The notes: generated by a model not told the origin, from the letters alone. Counted from the first letter of the stretch, positions 43,014 through 53,537 are shown. The stretch is DNA of 64,000 bases from Hydrogenophaga sp. SL48 (GCF_021729865.1 NZ_CP063400.1:930001-994000), one strand, 5' to 3'. Made by a program: numbers and translations.

Positions 43014-44008
43014 CACTCGCGTTCGATCCTGGCGGCCTGCACCACATGGCTCCACTTGGCGCGTTCTTCTTTCACGAAGCGGTCGAAGGCGGCGGTCGTG
43101 CCGCCCAGCTCGAAGGTGCCCAGCGCACGCAGGCGGGCCACGTTGTCGGGCTTGGCCAGCACCGTGTTGACGTCGCGTGCCACGCGCTCGACGATGTCCG
43201 CCGGTGTGCCGGCGGGGGCCAGAAACGCCAACCAGCCCTGCATCACCAGCTCGACGCCCTGCTCACGTGCGGTGGGGATGTCTTCATGACCTGGCAGCCG
43301 TTGTGCGGTGGTCACGGCGAGGGGCCGCAGTTTGCCGTCGGTGCCGATGAATGGCGCCATCGGCGGCACGGCATCGATGTAGAGCTCGGTGCGCCCGGCG
43401 ATGGCGTCGACGGCCGCCTGCTGGCTGCCCTTGTAGGGGATGTTGAGCATGTCGATTTGCGCAACCTGGTTCAGGGTTTCGCCGACCAGATGGGGAATGT
43501 TTTTTGTACCCGAGGTCGCGAAGGACACCTTGCCCGGGCGTGCCTTGACGTAGGCCACCAGCTCCTTCAGGTTCTTGACGGGCACGCCCGGGTTGACCGA
43601 GATCACCATGGGGTTGACGCCGACGCGCACCACGGGATCGAAGTCTTTCTCGGAGTGGAACCCCGGGTTCTTGAAAAGGAACTGGTTCATCACCACCGGC
43701 GTCGCGTGGGCAAACCACAGGGTGTGGCCATCGGGCGCGGAGCGCGCGGCGGCCTGGGCGCCGAGGTTGCCGCCCGCGCCGGGGCGGTTCTCCACCACGG
43801 TGCCCTTGCCCCACATCTGGCCCAGCTGGTCGCCGATGAGGCGGGCGATGATGTCCGGCGCGCTGCCGGCGGCAGCACCCACGAAGATCTTCACGGGCTT
43901 GTCGGGCCAGGCCTGGGCATGAACCGCCAGAGGCGCGAGCAGTGCGGAGCAAAGGCAGAGCGCGGCGGCGCTGATGAAGCGGGTGGCGTGACGTCGGCTT
44001 GATGGCAT
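43013..44008 (-). CDS. Bug/TctC-type receptor coupled to amidohydrolase
   Basis: 331 aa from ATG 44008 with GGAGACATTC upstream. Signal peptide with AAALCLCSALLAPLAVHAQ, then WPDKPVKIFVGAAAGSAPDI and the ENRPGAGGNLGAQAA loop. Translationally coupled to the amidohydrolase by TGATG, so the receptor should deliver that enzyme's substrate or its precursor (inference). Divergent LysR gene 106 bp away. Confidence 0.88.
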   Translation of the reverse strand: MPSSRRHATRFISAAALCLCSALLAPLAVHAQAWPDKPVKIFVGAAAGSAPDIIARLIGDQLGQMWGKGTVVENRPGAGGNLGAQAAARSAPDGHTLWFAHATPVVMNQFLFKNPGFHSEKDFDPVVRVGVNPMVISVNPGVPVKNLKELVAYVKARPGKVSFATSGTKNIPHLVGETLNQVAQIDMLNIPYKGSQQAAVDAIAGRTELYIDAVPPMAPFIGTDGKLRPLAVTTAQRLPGHEDIPTAREQGVELVMQGWLAFLAPAGTPADIVERVARDVNTVLAKPDNVARLRALGTFELGGTTAAFDRFVKEERAKWSHVVQAARIERE

Positions 44009-44113
44009 GAATGTCTCCAGAGATGGCCTGCTCAAGTTGGCGGCCTGGGGCAGAGACTAGTGCCCGGCCACTGTTCTGAAAAGACGATCACGGCAATAAT
44101 CAAATTCAGCTTC

Positions 44114-45019
44114 ATGGATATCAGAAACGTCGACCTCAACCTGCTGCCCGTGCTGGACGCCTTGCTCCGGCACCGCAGCGTCACGCTCGCCGCGCGGGAG
44201 CTCGACATGAGCCAGTCGGCGGTGAGTACCGCCCTCGGGCGCCTGAGAGAGACCCTGGGGGACCAGCTTCTGGTGCGCACCGGGCGCGGCATGTTGCCCA
44301 CCCCTCGGGCGAGCCGCCTGGCCGAGCCGGTGGCGTCCATCCTCGACCAGGTGCGCGACCGGCTGCTCTCGGCCAGCGGCTTTGTGCCCGCCGAATCGGA
44401 GCGTGTGTTCTCGCTGTGCCTGTCCGATGTGGGCAGCTACGTGCTGTGGCCCCGCATCGTGAGTGCCGTCGCGCAGGAGGCGCCAAGGGTGTCGCTGCGC
44501 ATGCGCACCTTGATGCAGCCGATGATTGCGCCCGCACTCGAACACGCCGAGATCGACCTCGCGCTGGGCGCCTACCCCGAGCTGCCGGTCACGCTCTACC
44601 AGCGCCGCCTGTTCGAACGCAAGTACGTGGCCCTGGTGCGAACGGGCCATCGCCTGGCGGGCAAGCGCCTGACCATCCAGGCCTTTGCGCGCACCCCGCA
44701 AGCGGTCGTCCGGCTCGCGTCGGGCATCCAGGACAGCGTGGACGCAGCGCTGGCGGTCCAGGGCCTGAAGCGTGACCAGGTCCTGGAGATGCCTTCGTAC
44801 CTGATGCTGCCGCCCCTGCTGGAAGCGGGCGACCACCTGACGGTGATCCCCGGTCAGCTGGCCGAGGCGTTTTCCCGCCATGGGCATTTCGTCAGCCTGA
44901 AACTGCCCTTCGACCTGCCCGCCAGCGTCATCCGCATGCACTGGCACCGCCGCTTCCATGAAGACGCCGGCAACGTCTGGCTGCGCGGCCTGATCACACG
45001 GGTGTTTGATCGCGTCTGA
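44114..45019 (+). CDS. LysR-family regulator (NodD/PcpR-like)
   Basis: 301 aa from ATG 44114 (MDIRNVDLNLLPVLDALLRHRSVT). HTH: AARELDMSQSAVSTALGRLRETLGDQLLVRTG, the signature of the NodD/LinR/PcpR branch that senses aromatic compounds. Effector domain follows. Divergent from the Bug-amidohydrolase operon, which it presumably activates (inference). Confidence 0.88.
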   Translation: MDIRNVDLNLLPVLDALLRHRSVTLAARELDMSQSAVSTALGRLRETLGDQLLVRTGRGMLPTPRASRLAEPVASILDQVRDRLLSASGFVPAESERVFSLCLSDVGSYVLWPRIVSAVAQEAPRVSLRMRTLMQPMIAPALEHAEIDLALGAYPELPVTLYQRRLFERKYVALVRTGHRLAGKRLTIQAFARTPQAVVRLASGIQDSVDAALAVQGLKRDQVLEMPSYLMLPPLLEAGDHLTVIPGQLAEAFSRHGHFVSLKLPFDLPASVIRMHWHRRFHEDAGNVWLRGLITRVFDRV

Positions 45020-45068
45020 GGCCCCCGGGCGTTAGCATGGGTGCCGTTTGCCGCGAAGGAGCCGCCCC

Positions 45069-45692
45069 ATGCCACGCCAGAAGCCCGTGTCGCCCAACAA
45101 CCCCTGTCCCTTCCTCCGGGCCCTGGTGGCCCAGGGCCTGGTGCCCGACGACGTGGTGCCCATCGGTGAGCTGACGGACACGATCCTGGCCGTGGCCCGC
45201 ACCGGCGAGGGCGAGCCCACGCTGCCGGCCACCGCGATCCGCGCGGTGGCGCTGGCGGCGAATGGTTTGGGCCCGCTGCAACTGTTGCGCTCTGGCATGG
45301 ACGGTGTGGCGTTGAACGCGCTGCGCGACGGACCGCTGGACAAGAAGGGCGTGGGCTCGGGCATCCTGGACGCGACGGCGAACGTCGACGCGGAGCAACT
45401 CGACCGGCTCGATCGGTTCTCCAGCGACCACGTGAACGCCCGGGGCCGCAAGGAGCGCGGCCTCGACCAGGCCGCGCTGGACCGCATGATGGACGCCAAC
45501 GTCGAGCGCGCCGCCAGCCCGCGGCTGCTCGACCGCCAGCTCATGGACGGCGAATGGCCCATCCTGCTGCAGGTCATGGGCAAGGACGGCCGGGCGGGGC
45601 GTTACCTCAGCGTCAGGGAGGTGCGAGCGCTGTTCCTGCACCGGCGCTTTCCCCGGCGCATGGCCGCTGCGCTGAAGGCTCAGCGCGGCTGA
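45069..45692 (+). CDS. Conserved hypothetical protein with a PCP motif (possible heme-thiolate peroxidase relative)
   Basis: 207 aa from ATG 45069, with GAAGGAG upstream; an earlier in-frame ATG at 45048 lacks a ribosome site. Near the N-terminus NNPCPFLRALVAQGLVP has the P-C-P-x-L-x-x-L pattern found where chloroperoxidase-type enzymes bind heme through cysteine. A further conserved-looking stretch is DRFSSDHVNARGRKERG. No signal peptide or membrane segment. The similarity is short, so the heme suggestion is only a hypothesis; otherwise unknown. Confidence 0.6.
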   Translation: MPRQKPVSPNNPCPFLRALVAQGLVPDDVVPIGELTDTILAVARTGEGEPTLPATAIRAVALAANGLGPLQLLRSGMDGVALNALRDGPLDKKGVGSGILDATANVDAEQLDRLDRFSSDHVNARGRKERGLDQAALDRMMDANVERAASPRLLDRQLMDGEWPILLQVMGKDGRAGRYLSVREVRALFLHRRFPRRMAAALKAQRG

Positions 45693-45698
45693 TCGCCG

Positions 45699-46541
45699 TT
45701 AAGGCGTGGGCGCTGACAGCGTGACGTCCAGCGGCCCGTACCAGGCGGTCACGGTGGCGCCCGAGTTGTTCGAGTCGGTCATCAGGCCCAGGCCAATCAG
45801 CGCGCCAGGCGTTTCGCCGAAGGCCTTCTTGAAATCGGCCTCGATGTCGCGGTCGAAGTCCACCCACTGGTTCAGTCGCTCCGGCCCGGACTCGACCACG
45901 ATCTGGCGGATGCGGCTGGTGTAGGGGTTGGGGATCACGCTGCCGGCGGGGTAGCGGCTGTCCCACACGTACATGATCGACGCGTAGGGCAGCGGCTTGC
46001 CCGCGATCAGGCTGGACAGCTCGGACACGATGTGGTCGCGCGCCGTCCACTGCTTGCTGCGGTCGCCCTCGAAACTCAGGATCAGCCGCGCCACCGCGTC
46101 GTCTTCGCCCTTTTCCTTGAGGTTGAACGCCGGGTTCAGGGTCGGGACGAACAGCGAGAATTTGATGCGCTTGGGCAGCGCACCGGGCGTGGGGGCCAGG
46201 GGCAGGCTCAGTGTGCTGTTGGCGCCCTCGGCCTGGGCCATCACGGCCGGGCGGCCGGCGTGCTCGGTGGCGTTGTAGTGCGTGGGCCGGCGGTTCATGT
46301 AGACCTGATGCTCCCAGCGGGCGGTGGGCGCGGCGCTCTCGATGTGGTTGCGGCTCTGCCAGGCCGTGCCGTCCAGCACCACCGGGCGCGACTTGGCGCG
46401 GCCACCGTCTTCTTCCGACTCGTCGGCTTCGACCACATCCGTCGCATCGGGCTGTGGCCCGGCGCAGGCGGCGAGCACGGCGCACAGCAGCAGCGGCGCG
46501 AAACGGGTGATGACGGGGGAGGGGCGGGGCAGGAGCGTCAT
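45699..46541 (-). CDS. DUF3047 lipoprotein
   Basis: 280 aa. A lipoprotein signal is clear: hydrophobic PLLLCAVLAACAG with the lipobox L-A-A-C, so the mature protein is anchored by its N-terminal Cys. DUF3047-like features follow: KRIKFSLFVPTLNPAFNLKEKGEDD, RLILSFEGDRSKQW and LPYASIMYVWDSRYP. An acidic linker (VVEADESEEDGG) follows the anchor. Function unknown. Convergent with the PCP-motif gene. Confidence 0.8.
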   Translation of the reverse strand: MTLLPRPSPVITRFAPLLLCAVLAACAGPQPDATDVVEADESEEDGGRAKSRPVVLDGTAWQSRNHIESAAPTARWEHQVYMNRRPTHYNATEHAGRPAVMAQAEGANSTLSLPLAPTPGALPKRIKFSLFVPTLNPAFNLKEKGEDDAVARLILSFEGDRSKQWTARDHIVSELSSLIAGKPLPYASIMYVWDSRYPAGSVIPNPYTSRIRQIVVESGPERLNQWVDFDRDIEADFKKAFGETPGALIGLGLMTDSNNSGATVTAWYGPLDVTLSAPTP

Positions 46542-46717
46542 GGCGAACGGCGGTGAGGGCCTGGCCGGGTGCCGGGCCAGAAATCGGGCGAAAAATTGGG
46601 ACGTATTGTGCCGTTGCCCGCCTTAAGGGAGGCTTGCAGCACAGCGCCCCTTGCCTTCGGTTACCGGCCTCGCGGTCTGTTACGAATGGTCCGTGGCCGA
46701 GTTGAACTGGCGGGGTG

Positions 46718-47059
46718 TCAGGCCCGCGTGTCGAGCAGGGAGCCCAACATGCGGTCCTCCGTCTCGACCGTGCGCAGGTTGGCGGTGAAGCTGTAGACGC
46801 TCATGCGCTGCGCGACCAGGTCCTCGGCCAGGTGAGCGAAGTCGCCGCTCGCCGGCGTGCCCGCCGCGTCCTGCCCGATCTGCACATCCACCCCACCCAG
46901 ACCCGGCCGTGCCGTCTGCGTCACCACCTGTCGCTGGAAATCCGGCGTCTGCGCGTTGGCCACGTTGTGCGCGCTGGTGTCCAGCCGCAGCTGCGCCGCG
47001 CGCATGCCGCTCAGGCCGATGGCGGCGGCGGAGGAACCGGAGAGGGCGGAGATGGACAT
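46718..47059 (-). CDS. Orphan flagellar basal-body rod-domain protein
   Basis: 113 aa from ATG 47059. The N-terminal rod motif is clear: SSAAAIGLSGMRAAQLRLDTSAHNVANAQTPDFQRQ, as in FlgB/FlgC/FlgF/FlgG, and the C-terminal helix has VAQRMSVYSFTANLRTVETEDRMLGSLLD. It is far shorter than those rod proteins and no other flagellar gene lies in the window. It is divergent from the suf operon. Role unknown. Confidence 0.75.
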   Translation of the reverse strand: MSISALSGSSAAAIGLSGMRAAQLRLDTSAHNVANAQTPDFQRQVVTQTARPGLGGVDVQIGQDAAGTPASGDFAHLAEDLVAQRMSVYSFTANLRTVETEDRMLGSLLDTRA

Positions 47060-47227
47060 GGTGTGTGGCGACGGGGCAGGGGGCTTCTGTCGGGTTTTCG
47101 GTGAGTTCGCCAGAAACTGAAGGCGCGGGGCCCCGGTGTGCGACGAACGGCGGGCAAAGGGCGGGGCCACGCACGGACCCAATGACCCTGGCAAGCCCGC
47201 GGGCAACGCGGTTTTTGATGGTGACGG

Positions 47228-47262
47228 CTTTTAAAGAGGCATACAATGTGCATCTTTAAAAG
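47228..47262. promoter_or_regulatory. NsrR-like operator upstream of sufB
   Basis: A 35-bp dyad: CTTTTAAAGA (47228-47237) and TCTTTAAAAG (47253-47262) are perfect inverted arms. The inner 23 bp (47234-47256), AAGAGGCAT-ACAAT-GTGCATCTT, closely follow the known NsrR box AAGATGYATTTNAAATRCATCTT. It lies 62 bp before the sufB ATG. Similar 23-bp motifs stand ahead of nnrS and nsrR in this window. Confidence 0.7.
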
Positions 47263-47318
47263 AAGGTTCAGTTCGGTCTTCCATCGAAGCTGCACCCCAT
47301 CGCCGCAGGAGCCCCGCC

Positions 47319-48773
<1,455 letters not shown>

Positions 48774-48807
48774 ACCAACCCACACGATCCATCAGGAAAG
48801 ACCCACC

Positions 48808-49578
48808 ATGACCCATGCCGAACCCCTGTTGCAGGTGCGCGATCTGCGCGTTGACGTTGGCGGCCGCCACGTGTTGAAGTCGATCTCGCTCGATGTCCCG
48901 GCCGGTGCGCTGGTGGTGCTGATGGGCGCCAACGGCAGCGGCAAGAGCACCCTGGGCCTGACGCTGGCCGGCCATCCGCGCTACAGCGTGGTCGGCGGCC
49001 AGGCCCGCTTTGGCGGTCAGGACCTGCTGGCCATGAGCCCCGAGGCGCGCGCCCGCGCCGGGCTGTTCGTCTCGTTCCAGGCGCCGCCCGAGATCCCGGG
49101 CGTGAAGAACAACCTGTTCATCCGCACGGCCCTCAACGCCGTGCGCGAGGCGCGCGGCGATGCGCCGCTGGATGCCTTCGATTTTCTGGGCGACGCGCGG
49201 GCCACGGCCAGCCGTCTGGGCCTGCCCGAGGCGATGCTGGCGCGTCCCGTCAACGACGGCTTCTCGGGCGGTGAGCGCAAGCGCAACGAGCTGCTGCAGC
49301 TGGCCTTGCTGCGCCCGCGCCTGGCCATGCTCGATGAAATCGATTCGGGCATGGACGTCGATGGCACCCGCGCGGTGGTGGATCTGGTGCAGTCGCTGCG
49401 TGCGCAGGGCACCGCCTTTGTGGTGGTCTCGCACTACCTGCACCTGATCGAGTCGCTGCAGCCCGACGCGGTGCTGCGGCTCGACCAAGGCTGCATCGCC
49501 GAGACCGGCGATCTGGCGCTGGCCCAACAGATCGCGCGGACCGGCTTTGTGCGCGCGGCCGACGCGCTGGAGGCCTGA
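48808..49578 (+). CDS. sufC: Fe-S assembly ATPase SufC
   Basis: 256 aa ABC-type ATPase. Walker A MGANGSGKST, signature FSGGERKRNE, Walker B LAMLDEIDSGMD and the switch His in VVVSHY are present. QAPPEIPGVKNNLFIR is SufC-specific. It powers the SufBCD complex. Starts at ATG 48808 after AGGAAAG. Two bases separate its stop from the sufD start. Confidence 0.96.
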   Translation: MTHAEPLLQVRDLRVDVGGRHVLKSISLDVPAGALVVLMGANGSGKSTLGLTLAGHPRYSVVGGQARFGGQDLLAMSPEARARAGLFVSFQAPPEIPGVKNNLFIRTALNAVREARGDAPLDAFDFLGDARATASRLGLPEAMLARPVNDGFSGGERKRNELLQLALLRPRLAMLDEIDSGMDVDGTRAVVDLVQSLRAQGTAFVVVSHYLHLIESLQPDAVLRLDQGCIAETGDLALAQQIARTGFVRAADALEA

Positions 49579-49580
49579 GC

Positions 49581-50894
49581 ATGGACCACGCACGCGCCGA
49601 CATCCTGGCCGCCCGCCACCGGCTGCAAGACGCCGGCTGGGTCCCCCGCAACGCCGAGGCGTTTCGCCATCTGCCGCCACCGCCGGCCGCCGTCTGGCTG
49701 GGTGAAGCGCCCGAGGCCGAATCGGCCGGCTGTGACGCCCACCCGCTGAGCGGCGCCGGCTGGACGCTGCACCCGCTCGGCGACACGCCGCAGGGTCGCG
49801 TGGACGCCCGCTGGCTGGACGCCGCCGACCCGGCGCAGCGCCAGGAGCTGTTCGCCGGCCTGCCGTTGCCCATCCATCCCGATGGGGGGTCGGCCCCCGG
49901 CGACATCGCCCAGCACGATGCCGCGCCGTTTGCCTGGGTGCACCACGCGCTGTGCCGTCGCGGCCTGCGGCTGCGCATCGGCGGTGAACACGACAGCGGT
50001 CGCGGGGCCGGCGAGACGGTGTGGATACAGCTGCGGCACCAGCCACGCAGCGCGGTCGAAGCGCCGATGCTGGTGATCGAGGTGCAGGACGGCGTGCACT
50101 GCGTGCTGGTGGAAACCCATCACCGTCATCATGGCGAAGGGGTGGCCTGTGAACAGCCGGTGGTGCAGAACCTGCACACCCACATCCGGCTCGGCGCGGG
50201 CGCCACCCTGCAGCACCTGCGCAGCGTGCAGCCCGGTGCGGCCGACCGGGTCGCCCACCACCTGCAGCTGCAGCTCGGGGCTTACGCGCGCTACGAACAA
50301 GGCCTGATCGCCACCGGCAGCCGCTACCACCTGCAACGCCAGGTGGTCGAGCTGGCGGGGGACCGCGCAGAGGCCCGCAGCGCCGGCCTGCTGCTGGCGG
50401 CCGGCGCCGACCTCGAACAACAGGTGCGCATGCATCACACCGGCGAGCGCACCCGCAGCCACGTCGAGGCCCTGGCGCTGGCCAGCGGCGCGGCGCGCGC
50501 GGTGGTCAACGCCCACACCCGCATCGCACCGGGCGCGGCCGACGCCGAGGTGCGGCAGCGGCTGACCGGCGTGCCCACCGGCGGCCAGCCCAGGCTGGTG
50601 TTGCGGCCGCACCTGGAGATCCACCACGACCAGGTGCAGGCGGCACACGGCGCCACCTGGGGCGCCTTGCCCGAAGACGCGCTGTTCTACGCCCGCCAGC
50701 GCGGCCTGGACGAACGCAGCGCGCGCGGTCTGATCATCGAAGGCATGGCCAGCGCCTTGCTCGCGCGGGCCTTTGGTGATCCCCTGTTCATCGAGTCGCT
50801 GGACCTCGCGGGCCTGCTGAGACAGGCGGTGGCCCAACACCTGAGCGATGACCCCACCACCCCCACCACTCCGCAGGAGGCCACCCATGGGTGA
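49581..50894 (+). CDS. sufD: Fe-S assembly protein SufD
   Basis: 437 aa. The N-terminal half is weakly conserved; the C-terminal beta-helix is recognisable by VVNAHTRIAPGAADAEVRQRL, HLEIHHDQVQAAHGATWGALPEDALFYARQRGLDE and the closing RSARGLIIEGMASALL. Partner of SufB and SufC. The stop overlaps the sufS start by 8 bp, so translation is coupled. Confidence 0.92.
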   Translation: MDHARADILAARHRLQDAGWVPRNAEAFRHLPPPPAAVWLGEAPEAESAGCDAHPLSGAGWTLHPLGDTPQGRVDARWLDAADPAQRQELFAGLPLPIHPDGGSAPGDIAQHDAAPFAWVHHALCRRGLRLRIGGEHDSGRGAGETVWIQLRHQPRSAVEAPMLVIEVQDGVHCVLVETHHRHHGEGVACEQPVVQNLHTHIRLGAGATLQHLRSVQPGAADRVAHHLQLQLGAYARYEQGLIATGSRYHLQRQVVELAGDRAEARSAGLLLAAGADLEQQVRMHHTGERTRSHVEALALASGAARAVVNAHTRIAPGAADAEVRQRLTGVPTGGQPRLVLRPHLEIHHDQVQAAHGATWGALPEDALFYARQRGLDERSARGLIIEGMASALLARAFGDPLFIESLDLAGLLRQAVAQHLSDDPTTPTTPQEATHG

Positions 50895-52143
50895 CGCCCT
50901 TTTGACCGACCGCAGCGCGCTCGATACCGTGCGCTCGCAGTTTCCGGTGCTCGCGCAGCGCATCCACGGCGCCGAGCTGGCCTACCTCGACAACGCGGCC
51001 ACCACCCAGATGGCCCTGGCGGTGCAGGACGCGATGCGCGCCTTCGAACAGCACGACCGGGCCAACATCCACCGCGGTGTGCACACGCTGAGCCAGCGCG
51101 CCACCGACGCCTTTGAGCGCGCCCGCAGCGAGCTCAAGCGCTTTGTCGGCGCCGGACCCGACCACGAGCTGGTGTTCACCTCGGGCACCACCGACGCGCT
51201 GAACATGGTGGCCCATGGCCTCTCCACCACCGGCTTGCAGCCCGCCTGGCTGCAGGCCGGCGACGAGATCGTGGTCAGCGGCCTGGAGCACCACGCCAAC
51301 CTCGTGCCCTGGCAACAGGCGGCGCGGCGCACCGGCGCGGTGTTGCGCATGTTGTTGCCCGATGCCCAGGGGCGGCTGCATGCGGCCGACCTGCGCCGCC
51401 TGCTCAGCCCCCGCACCCGCGTGCTGGCGCTCACCGCCTGCGCCAACGCCACCGGCGAGCGCCCGCCCTACGAGGCCCTGCTCCAGCTCGCCGCCGACGC
51501 GGGCGCGCTGACCGTGCTCGACGCGGCCCAGGCGATGGCCCACGGCGGGCCCGACCTGTCGGCGCTGGCCTGCGACTTCATGGCCTTTTCGGGCCACAAG
51601 ATGCACGGGCCCATGGGCACCGGCGTGCTGGCGGGTCGGCGTGCCGCGCTGGAACGGCTGGAGCCCTTGCGCTACGGCGGCGACATGGTGGCCTGGGTCA
51701 GCGCCACCGAGGCCAGCTTTGCCGAACTGCCGGCGCGGCTGGAAGGCGGCACGCCCAACGTCGCGGGTGCGATCGGCATGGCGGCTGCGGCGAGCTTCAT
51801 TCAACAGATCGGGCGCGATCGCATCGACGCCCACCTGAGCGCGCTGCGCGAACACGCGGTGGCGGGGCTGGCCGCGCTGCCCGGCATCACGGTGCTGTCG
51901 GCCCACAGCCGCGCATCGGCCATCGTCTCGTTTGTCGCCGACGGCGTGCACCCGCACGACATCGGCACCGTGCTGGACCAGCTCGGCATCGCGGTGCGCA
52001 CCGGTCACCACTGTGCCCAGCCGCTGCTCGAACACCTGGGCCTGGGGCCCACCACGCGCGCCTCGTTCGCGCTCTACAACACCCACGCTGAAATTGAGCG
52101 CCTGCTCGCCGGCGTGGCGCATGCCCTAAAGGTGCTCAGATGA
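50887..52143 (+). CDS. sufS: Cysteine desulfurase SufS
   Basis: 418 aa from ATG 50887 with GGAGG upstream. PLP-dependent class V fold: AYLDNAATTQM, HANLVPWQ, the PLP-lysine in AFSGHKMHGP and the active-site C376 in RTGHHCAQPLL. It draws sulfur from L-cysteine as persulfide and passes it to SufU. Ends in an ATGA overlap with sufU. Confidence 0.95.
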   Translation: MGDALLTDRSALDTVRSQFPVLAQRIHGAELAYLDNAATTQMALAVQDAMRAFEQHDRANIHRGVHTLSQRATDAFERARSELKRFVGAGPDHELVFTSGTTDALNMVAHGLSTTGLQPAWLQAGDEIVVSGLEHHANLVPWQQAARRTGAVLRMLLPDAQGRLHAADLRRLLSPRTRVLALTACANATGERPPYEALLQLAADAGALTVLDAAQAMAHGGPDLSALACDFMAFSGHKMHGPMGTGVLAGRRAALERLEPLRYGGDMVAWVSATEASFAELPARLEGGTPNVAGAIGMAAAASFIQQIGRDRIDAHLSALREHAVAGLAALPGITVLSAHSRASAIVSFVADGVHPHDIGTVLDQLGIAVRTGHHCAQPLLEHLGLGPTTRASFALYNTHAEIERLLAGVAHALKVLR

Positions 52144-52613
52144 CCCCCGAAACCGCTGCCGAACTCGACCTCTACCAGGACGTGGTGATGGACCACAAGC
52201 GCGCGCCGCGCCACTTCGGCACGCTGGCCGCGCCGACCCACCAGGCGCGCGGCCAGAACCCGCAATGCGGTGACGACCTGCGGGTGGCCCTGGTGGTCGA
52301 CGACGGGCGGGTGCGCGACATCCGCTTCCACGGCCAGGGCTGCGCGATCTGCATCGCGTCCGCGTCCATGATGAGCGAGGCGGTGCTGGGGCAGGATGTG
52401 GCGCTGGCGCAGGCCTTGCAGGGCCGTTTCCGGGCCGTGCTCACCGGCCAGATGGAAGCCGAAGAAGCGCACCTGGGCAAGCTGATCAGCCTGGCCGGTG
52501 TGCGCCGCTACCCGGGCCGCATCAAATGTGCGCTGCTGGGCTGGCACGCGCTGATGCACGCGCTGGGCAGCGAAGCGGATCGCATTGACAACGCGACGGA
52601 GGCCAGGCCATGA
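52140..52613 (+). CDS. sufU: Sulfur-transfer protein SufU
   Basis: 157 aa. Zn/sulfur-transfer residues: C43 and D45 (NPQCGDD), C68 (GQGCAIC) and C130 (RIKCALLGWHA), with the longer insertion between the second and third Cys that marks SufU rather than IscU. C71 is an additional Cys where a Ser is common. SufU accepts persulfide from SufS. SufU-containing suf operons are typical of Gram-positive bacteria and are the minority type in proteobacteria. ATGA overlaps at both ends. Confidence 0.93.
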   Translation: MTPETAAELDLYQDVVMDHKRAPRHFGTLAAPTHQARGQNPQCGDDLRVALVVDDGRVRDIRFHGQGCAICIASASMMSEAVLGQDVALAQALQGRFRAVLTGQMEAEEAHLGKLISLAGVRRYPGRIKCALLGWHALMHALGSEADRIDNATEARP

Positions 52614-53155
52614 GTACAAAGCGCGAACGGGTCATGGTCACGCGCGAGGTGGCGGTGACCTGCGTGCCCGATGGTCGCCCCGCCGAATTGCCGGCCGGCA
52701 CGCTGGTGCAGATCACCCAGGCGCTGGGTGCCTCGTTCACCTTGCTGGTTGACGGCCAGCTGATGCGCCTGGCCGGCGCCGATGCCGACGCCATCGGCAA
52801 GCCGGTGCCGATCGCGCCGGTGCTGCCGGACGTGGCGGGGCCGGCCGGCCTGCGTGGACAGGTCTGGCAAATCCTCAAGACCTGCTACGACCCGGAGATT
52901 CCGGTCGACATCGTCGAGCTCGGGCTGGTCTATGTGTGCGACGTGCTGCCGATGGACGGCGGTGACTTCAGGGTGTCGATCAAGATGACCCTGACGGCGC
53001 CCGGCTGCGGCATGGGCGACATGCTGGTGGACGAGATCCATGAGAAGTTGCTGGCCTTGCCCCGCGTGGCCGAGGTGGACCTGGAATTCGTGTTCGATCC
53101 GCCCTGGGACCGTTCGCGGATGTCCGAAGCCGCGATGTTGTCACTCGGCCTGTGA
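52610..53155 (+). CDS. sufT: Fe-S maturation protein SufT
   Basis: 181 aa. An N-terminal part of about 80 residues (TREVAVTCVPDGRPAELPAGT...) leads into the DUF59/MIP18-like domain: LKTCYDPEIPVDIVELGLVYVC, TLTAPGCGMGDMLVDE and VFDPPWDRSRMSEAA. SufT assists Fe-S cluster delivery or repair. Last gene of the operon, overlapping sufU; a terminator follows. Confidence 0.93.
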   Translation: MSTKRERVMVTREVAVTCVPDGRPAELPAGTLVQITQALGASFTLLVDGQLMRLAGADADAIGKPVPIAPVLPDVAGPAGLRGQVWQILKTCYDPEIPVDIVELGLVYVCDVLPMDGGDFRVSIKMTLTAPGCGMGDMLVDEIHEKLLALPRVAEVDLEFVFDPPWDRSRMSEAAMLSLGL

Positions 53156-53171
53156 CGCGGCCCGGTGGCGG

Positions 53172-53193
53172 CCCCGGGTGCTTGCACCCGGGG
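53172..53193. terminator. Bidirectional hairpin between sufT and fdxA
   Basis: CCCCGGGTG (53172-53180), CTTG loop, CACCCGGGG (53185-53193): a perfect 9-bp G+C stem with a tetraloop. It lies 17 bp after the sufT stop and 6 bp before the fdxA stop on the other strand. There is no long T-run on either side, so termination strength is uncertain. Confidence 0.65.
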
Positions 53194-53198
53194 TGGTT

Positions 53199-53522
53199 TC
53201 AGCGTTCGAGCTGGTCGCGTTTGTCCTGCACCGCGCTCCACGCGTCGGCATCGGGCAGCGCGGGCTTGGTCCGGGTGATCGGCTTCCACACCAGCGCCAG
53301 CTCGGCGTTGAGCGGCGTGAAGTCCCGCTGATCCTTGGGCACGTCTTCTTCGGCGTAGATCGCCGAGACCGGGCACTCCGGGACACAGACCGCGCAGTCG
53401 ATGCACTCGGCGGGATCGATCACCAGGAAGTTCGGTCCCTCGCGAAACGCGTCGACCGGGCAGACGTCGACGCAATCGGTGTATTTGCACCGGATGCACG
53501 ATTCGGTCACCACAAAGGTCAT
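53199..53522 (-). CDS. fdxA: Seven-iron ferredoxin FdxA
   Basis: 107 aa with both cluster sites: C9 and C17 plus C50 for [3Fe-4S], and C21, C40, C43, C46 for [4Fe-4S] ([42 protein letters not shown]). C-terminal helix as in the Azotobacter-type protein. Cytosolic electron carrier. It follows the DUF2249 gene by 15 bp in the nnrS operon, which suggests an electron-transfer or Fe-S repair role under NO (inference). Confidence 0.95.
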   Translation of the reverse strand: MTFVVTESCIRCKYTDCVDVCPVDAFREGPNFLVIDPAECIDCAVCVPECPVSAIYAEEDVPKDQRDFTPLNAELALVWKPITRTKPALPDADAWSAVQDKRDQLER

Positions 53523-53537
53523 GGCGCTGGCTCCCGG

